Shown here: positions 60,303 to 64,000 of the stretch, piece by piece | How positions within the stretch are numbered: position 1 is the first letter of the stretch | Layout: every line of letters begins with the position of its first letter | Assembly: GCF_022919135.1 (NCBI RefSeq) | Contig: NZ_CP095049.1 | Location: 3,290,501 to 3,354,500, forward strand | Reading direction: 5' to 3' | Source: Hymenobacter cellulosivorans | GTDB lineage: Bacteria; Bacteroidota; Bacteroidia; Cytophagales; Hymenobacteraceae | Length of the DNA: 64,000 nucleotides | Notes under the pieces: model-generated | Seen by the model: only the letters and a program-made list of their open reading frames with translations | Told to the model about the DNA's origin: nothing | The model's database searches: none | Translations under genes and position numbers: made by a program

Positions 60303-60853
60303 ATGAGACTACACATTCTCGGTGCTTCTGGCTCCGGCGTTACGACTTTGGGCAAGGCCTTGAGCCAGACACTTGCTGTTCCGTATTTTGACAGCGACCA
60401 GTATTTCTGGGTAGAGTCCGACCCTCCCTTTACCGAGCGGCATCCCGCTCTTGTGCGCAATGCCACTCTGTGCAGGGAGTTGAGTCAGCATCCCCGCTGG
60501 GTTCTGGGGGCTCTTTGGTCGGCTGGGGTGACCAGTGGCTCTCGGCCTTCGATTTGGTTGTCTTTCTCTGGTTGCCTCCCGCCCTGCGTCTGCGGCGCTT
60601 ACAGCAGCGGGAACATGAGAGGTATGGAGCTAAAATTATCACCGAGCCCGCTCGTGCCGCGCAATACCAGGCGTTCCTGACGTGGGCCGCCGGGTACGAC
60701 GACAACTCCAGCGGGGGCAACCGTACCCTGGCGAATCATAGGACCTGGCTGACGCAAGTCACCAGCCCTACTCTGGAAATACACGGTGACTTGTCCGTAG
60801 AACAGCGCTTAGCACTTGTGTACCACAAACTGGTGGAGTTGGGGTGGCGTTAA
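60303..60853 (+). pseudogene. FlaR-type P-loop kinase-like protein, frameshifted
   Basis: The first phase from the ATG at 60303 reads MRLHILGASGSGVTTLGKAL (Walker A) and VPYFDSDQYFWVESDPPFTE up to RWVLG. Another phase then continues GSLVGWGDQWLSAFDLVVFL, LPPALRLRRLQQREHERYGA and so on to 60853. Together they give one protein of about 183 residues of the adenylate-kinase-like group annotated as DNA topology modulation (FlaR) or AAA family. The join is at the G run 60506-60510; six Gs instead of five restore the frame. The activity is thus unknown, and the break may be a sequence error. Confidence 0.75.
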
Positions 60854-60963
60854 TTCTGCTGCTCGCGGTAGAGCAGGGGACAAGCTCGTCCCAAAACCGC
60901 CCCAGCATTTCCCTTTCCCGCCGCGCAGAGCTACATTTGCTTACTTCACCTGCCCCGCTCCCC

Positions 60964-61221
60964 GTGACCGATACCGAATACGACATCCTCGACGAGCTCT
61001 ACTTCGTCACTCCTTTCACTACCCTGCGCGAAAAAACCAACCTGCCCGCCGCCGAGCTGGAGCACAGCCTACGCGGCCTGCTGGAGCAGGACTATATCAA
61101 GTGCTTCTACCCCGACCCCGACACGGAGCTGGCTTACGAAGTCACTTCCTTCGGGGCCCTGGTGCGCGACTGTTACTTCCTGGCTACCAAGCCCGGCCTG
61201 CTGGCCCACAACAGCCGCTAG
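60964..61221 (+). CDS. Small hypothetical protein, possibly winged-helix
   Basis: Starting at the GTG at 60964, the 85-residue product reads MTDTEYDILDELYFVTPFTT, LREKTNLPAAELEHSLRGLL and EQDYIKCFYPDPDTELAYEV. The helix order and the final LLAHNSR suggest a winged-helix-like domain, as in small uncharacterised Bacteroidota regulators. Its stop is directly followed by the GTG of the permease gene, so the two are translationally coupled. The open frame extends upstream to 60844 without homology. Confidence 0.65.
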   Translation: MTDTEYDILDELYFVTPFTTLREKTNLPAAELEHSLRGLLEQDYIKCFYPDPDTELAYEVTSFGALVRDCYFLATKPGLLAHNSR

Positions 61222-62364
61222 GTGGCCCCGCGCACCGTTTCTTTCTCTCCGGCTACTGCGCCGCCGGCCCGCCCGCCGGGCTACTACGTGCGGCAGCGGT
61301 TGTTGCAAAACCGGCCCGCCATGCTGGGCCTGGGCTTTATCGTGCTCTGTACCCTGGTCGCTTTACTGGGCTACTGGGTGCTGCCCGATAACTCACCCGA
61401 CGCCAACAACAGCCTCGTGCAGTTGCAAAAGCAGCCGCCGGGCCTGCGGGTGCAGTTGCTACGCCTCCCACTGCCTGATTCCTCCTACAAGGCAACCGGT
61501 TTTTTCGGTACCTGGCTCCGGGGCAAAACTCCGGAGTTCCGGGAAATTCCCATTGCTACGGGTAGCTTGGGCGAAATGAAATACGACTCGGTCAGCTTCC
61601 GGCCCTGGACGGCTCCCGATGCCCCCCGTGCCGCCGAGCAAGTCATAGCCGTCCGTAAGTACGAAGACCAGGTCCGCACCTACTGGCTGGGCACCGACAA
61701 GGCCGGGCGCGACACGCTCAGCCGCCTGCTGCTGGGCACGCGCGTGTCGTTGGGCATTGGCCTGGTGGCGGTGCTCATTTCCCTGGCTTTGGGTATGCTC
61801 ATCGGGGCGGTGGCCGGGTACGTGGGCGGCTGGGTCGATAGTGTGCTGATGGGCCTGATGACCGTGGTGTGGAGCATTCCGGGTATTATGCTCGTCATTG
61901 CCATTTCCCTGGCCCTGGATAGCAAGGGCGTCTGGACTTCCTTCGTGGCCGTGGGCCTCACCATGTGGGTCGATGTGGCCCGGGTGGTACGAGGTCAGAT
62001 GCTGAGCCTGCGCGAGAAAACTTTCGTGGAGGCTGGCCGGGTACTGGGCTTGCCCCAGAGCCGCCTGATAGCGCGCCACCTGCTGCCCAACATGACCGGC
62101 CCGCTGATTGTAATTGCAACCAGTAACTTTGCGGCAGCAATATTGCTGGAGGCGGGCCTGAGCTTTCTAGGCCTGGGCGTGCAGCCGCCGGCCCCGTCGT
62201 GGGGCCTGATGGTGAACGAAGGCTTCCAGCTGCTGGGCACCCAGGCCGGCTTGTGGCTCACGCTGCTGCCGGGCCTGGCCATTAGCTTGCTGGTGCTGAG
62301 CTTCAACCTGCTCGGCAACGGTCTGCGCGACGCTTACGACCCCAAAACTCCGCTGGGAGGATAG
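61222..62364 (+). CDS. OppC-type ABC transporter permease
   Basis: The 380-residue product starts at a GTG and has six membrane helices: a first one (MLGLGFIVLCTLVALLGYWV), a periplasmic insert (about 60-150), and the permease core. The core includes YWLGTDKAGRDTLSRLLLGT, RVSLGIGLVAVLISLALGML, GWVDSVLMGLMTVVWSIPGI and an EAA-type loop EAGRVLGLPQSRLIARHLLP. This is the dipeptide/oligopeptide permease C subunit. In Bacteroidota such a gene often stands alone; OppB, ATPase and binding-protein genes are not in this window. The long periplasmic insert with YKATGFFGTWLRGKTPEFRE is typical of this lineage. Confidence 0.92.
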   Translation: MAPRTVSFSPATAPPARPPGYYVRQRLLQNRPAMLGLGFIVLCTLVALLGYWVLPDNSPDANNSLVQLQKQPPGLRVQLLRLPLPDSSYKATGFFGTWLRGKTPEFREIPIATGSLGEMKYDSVSFRPWTAPDAPRAAEQVIAVRKYEDQVRTYWLGTDKAGRDTLSRLLLGTRVSLGIGLVAVLISLALGMLIGAVAGYVGGWVDSVLMGLMTVVWSIPGIMLVIAISLALDSKGVWTSFVAVGLTMWVDVARVVRGQMLSLREKTFVEAGRVLGLPQSRLIARHLLPNMTGPLIVIATSNFAAAILLEAGLSFLGLGVQPPAPSWGLMVNEGFQLLGTQAGLWLTLLPGLAISLLVLSFNLLGNGLRDAYDPKTPLGG

Positions 62365-62365
62365 T

Positions 62366-62445
62366 TTTTAGTTGTTAGTTGTCAGTTGTTAGTCAATGCA
62401 TAAGACCAATAACTACCAACTGACAACGACCAACTAACAACTAAA
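62366..62445. repeat. Imperfect inverted repeat of TTAGTTG-type heptamers
   Basis: TTAGTTGTTAGTTGTCAGTTG on the left and CAACTGACAACGACCAACTAACAACTAA on the right are inverted copies, with seven extra bases on the right. The gap between the permease and phosphatase genes is formed almost entirely by this repeat. Confidence 0.7.
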
Positions 62446-62449
62446 TCAA

Positions 62450-63703
62450 ATGCCTGATACGAGCCACGTGCACCCCGACGTTCTGAGCCTGCGCAAGGTG
62501 CTGCTGCTGAAAAAGCAGGAGCTGAGCGCCTTGCTGGAAATCACCCAGGCTATCAACCAGGATACGACCGAGGAGACGCTTTACAAGATTTTCCAGTTTA
62601 CCCTGCTCGGTCAGCTCAATATCCGGCGCATCGTGCTCTACGTCAAGGATGAAGGCCGCTGGCAGTGCACCGTTTCGTTTGGTTTCCAGCTGGCCGATTT
62701 CCGCAAGATCGAGCTGCCCGACGAAATTATCGACAACTGCGTGGCCGGGGCCTGCTCCATCTCCTCGTTGAAGCTGGGCCCGGAGTGGCAGAAGCTCGAT
62801 ACGGTGATTCCCGTGACCCAGCAAGACGCGGTGCTGGCCTACGTCATGATTGGCAACGTCCAGGACGACTACGCCGACGATGAGGCCATCAAGTTCCTCG
62901 AAACCCTGAGCAACATCCTGGTCGGGGCCATTGAAAACCGCCGCCTGAACCGGCAGCGGATTTCGGCTGCCGCCATGCGCAAGGAAATTGAAATTGCCCA
63001 GGAAGTGCAGAACCTGCTCTTCCCCAGCAAGCTGCCCAACGACGCCCAGGTGGCCGTGCACGCCAGCTACGTGCCCCACACCGCCATCGGCGGCGACTAC
63101 TACGACGTGGTCAGCATCGACCAGGACCGGTTCCTGTTCTGCGTGGCCGACGTGAGTGGCAAGGGCGTACCGGCTTCGCTGCTGATGTCGAACTTCCAGG
63201 CCGGCCTGCGCACCTTGCTGCGTCAGAACGTGGATCTGGCCACCATAGTGCACGAGCTCAATCACCTGCTGTTCCGCAATTCGGGCGGGGAGAAGTTTAT
63301 CACCGTCTTCTTTGGCATCTACAACCGCGCCACCCGCCAGCTGCAGTACGTCAATGCCGGCCACAACGACCCCATCCTGCTGCCCGACACCGGCCCGATT
63401 CAGTACTTAAAATCGGGCACCGTGATGCTCGGTATCATGGAAAAGCTGCCCATGCTCACGGTGGGAGAGGCCGATATTCCGCCTCACTCCCTGCTGCTCA
63501 GCTACACCGATGGCCTGACCGAAGTCTTCGACGAAAGCGGGGCCGAATACGGGGAAGAAGGCCTTATTAAGCTTATCCGGCGCAACCGTTACCTGCCTCT
63601 TTCGGCCCTGCACAAGGAAATGCTGCACGAAATCGAGGAGTTCAGCGTAACTAAAAATCACTTCGCCGACGACATCACTATCCTCAGCTGCCGGTTTAAG
63701 TGA
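62450..63703 (+). CDS. GAF plus SpoIIE/PP2C phosphatase (RsbU-like)
   Basis: The 417-residue product has a helical start (SLRKVLLLKKQELSALLEIT), a GAF-like sensory domain (about 20-165) with IRRIVLYVKDEGRWQCTVSF and VIPVTQQDAVLAYVMIGNVQ, a linker helix EIEIAQEVQNLLFPSKLPND, and a SpoIIE-type phosphatase. The phosphatase carries AIGGDYYDVVSIDQDRFLFC (metal-binding Asp), VADVSGKGVPASLLMSNFQA and LLSYTDGLTEVFDESGAEYG. Such proteins dephosphorylate anti-anti-sigma factors in partner-switching stress responses. No STAS partner is adjacent here. A large nested palindrome follows the gene. Confidence 0.93.
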   Translation: MPDTSHVHPDVLSLRKVLLLKKQELSALLEITQAINQDTTEETLYKIFQFTLLGQLNIRRIVLYVKDEGRWQCTVSFGFQLADFRKIELPDEIIDNCVAGACSISSLKLGPEWQKLDTVIPVTQQDAVLAYVMIGNVQDDYADDEAIKFLETLSNILVGAIENRRLNRQRISAAAMRKEIEIAQEVQNLLFPSKLPNDAQVAVHASYVPHTAIGGDYYDVVSIDQDRFLFCVADVSGKGVPASLLMSNFQAGLRTLLRQNVDLATIVHELNHLLFRNSGGEKFITVFFGIYNRATRQLQYVNAGHNDPILLPDTGPIQYLKSGTVMLGIMEKLPMLTVGEADIPPHSLLLSYTDGLTEVFDESGAEYGEEGLIKLIRRNRYLPLSALHKEMLHEIEEFSVTKNHFADDITILSCRFK

Positions 63704-63754
63704 GATAGTGAAATGGTGAGTTTGTGAGTTCTCGATCAACGGTTCGTGTCCTTG

Positions 63755-63902
63755 CGAGGAGGTACGACGAAGCCATCCGTCCTCTGCGTAGATAGCCCTG
63801 ACCTTTTACCAGAAAGCCCCTTACTACCGCATGTAGGAAGGGGCTTTCTGGTAAAAGGCTGAGCACATTTCCGAGGACGGATGGCTTCGTCGTACCTCCT
63901 CG
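63755..63902. repeat. Nested cruciform: 30-bp outer and 21-bp inner perfect inverted repeats
   Basis: Outer arms 63755-63784 (starting CGAGGAGGTACGACGAAGCC) and 63873-63902 are perfect complements. Inner arms 63802-63822 (CCTTTTACCAGAAAGCCCCT and T) and 63838-63858 are also perfect. The outer arm resembles the widespread extragenic palindrome with the phrase TGCGAGG...ACGAAGC.ATCCG of Bacteroidota. The remaining bases to 64000 hold no gene I can support. Confidence 0.9.
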
Positions 63903-64000
63903 GAAGGACAGGAGTACAAGAGGCTTTGTGCGGTTAAAATACTAACTCAGTACATCACTCCTGCACTAACGCACTTTCCTCCTCCCCAATCCAGCCTTCG

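Noticed and set aside
1..64000. tRNA or rRNA genes
   Set aside because: I saw no cloverleaf-like stretch with the T-loop GTTCGAATCC-type sequence in a gene-free region and no conserved rRNA sequence; a tRNAscan run would be decisive.

Overview
The window looks like chromosome of a Bacteroidota member of the Hymenobacter type. The bulk is GC-rich. Two secreted proteins end in T9SS type A sorting domains. There is a large CarboxypepD_reg/TonB-dependent receptor and an ECF sigma factor overlapping an anti-sigma/outer-membrane-type gene. Many lipoproteins and family members are typical of Hymenobacteraceae. No rRNA, tRNA or CRISPR array was seen. The taxonomic call is inference from gene content.

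Layout. 1-1.2 kb: the 3' end of hutU (urocanate hydratase), a lipoprotein gene, and a decayed second copy of the hutU 3' end. 1.28-4.14 kb: an AT-rich, probably acquired SIR2 + STAND-NTPase antiphage-type gene, broken into two frames. 4.2-4.5 kb: a terminator and a 42-bp tandem array in which half of each unit occurs in both orientations. 4.6-18 kb: mostly core-type genes (Crp/Fnr regulator, F420-type reductase, DUF1624 acyltransferase-like membrane protein, potassium channel with a zinc ribbon, GH43, HelD helicase, SbtA-type bicarbonate transporter). 18.5-22 kb: a TetR regulator behind an NADP-isocitrate dehydrogenase, with candidate operators and strong palindromes. 22-34 kb: small lipoproteins, a GrpB pseudogene, MscS channel, PAP2 phosphatase, CtlX, a methyltransferase and malate:quinone oxidoreductase. 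34-45 kb: outer-membrane proteins, an SDR, a TonB receptor, nicotinamidase, an SPL-family radical SAM protein and HutI. 45-53.7 kb: sigma/anti-sigma pair, PhzF, TPR protein, RuvC, and an LPG-synthase-type membrane protein coupled to a glycosyltransferase. 53.7-57 kb: an accessory stretch with decayed IS3 pieces around a less GC-rich T9SS protein. 57-64 kb: a 14-repeat RCC1 protein, cytochrome c, a broken P-loop kinase-like gene, an orphan OppC-type permease and a GAF-SpoIIE phosphatase, ending in a large nested cruciform.

How genes work together. HutU and HutI belong to histidine degradation but lie about 42 kb apart. Isocitrate dehydrogenase and Mqo are TCA-cycle steps; PncA feeds NAD salvage. 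The ECF sigma gene overlaps the start of its likely anti-sigma partner. Three genes (SIR2-STAND, a DUF308-like membrane protein, a FlaR-type P-loop protein) are each broken by the apparent loss of one G from a G-run. This points to homopolymer slippage or systematic sequencing error rather than three independent decays.
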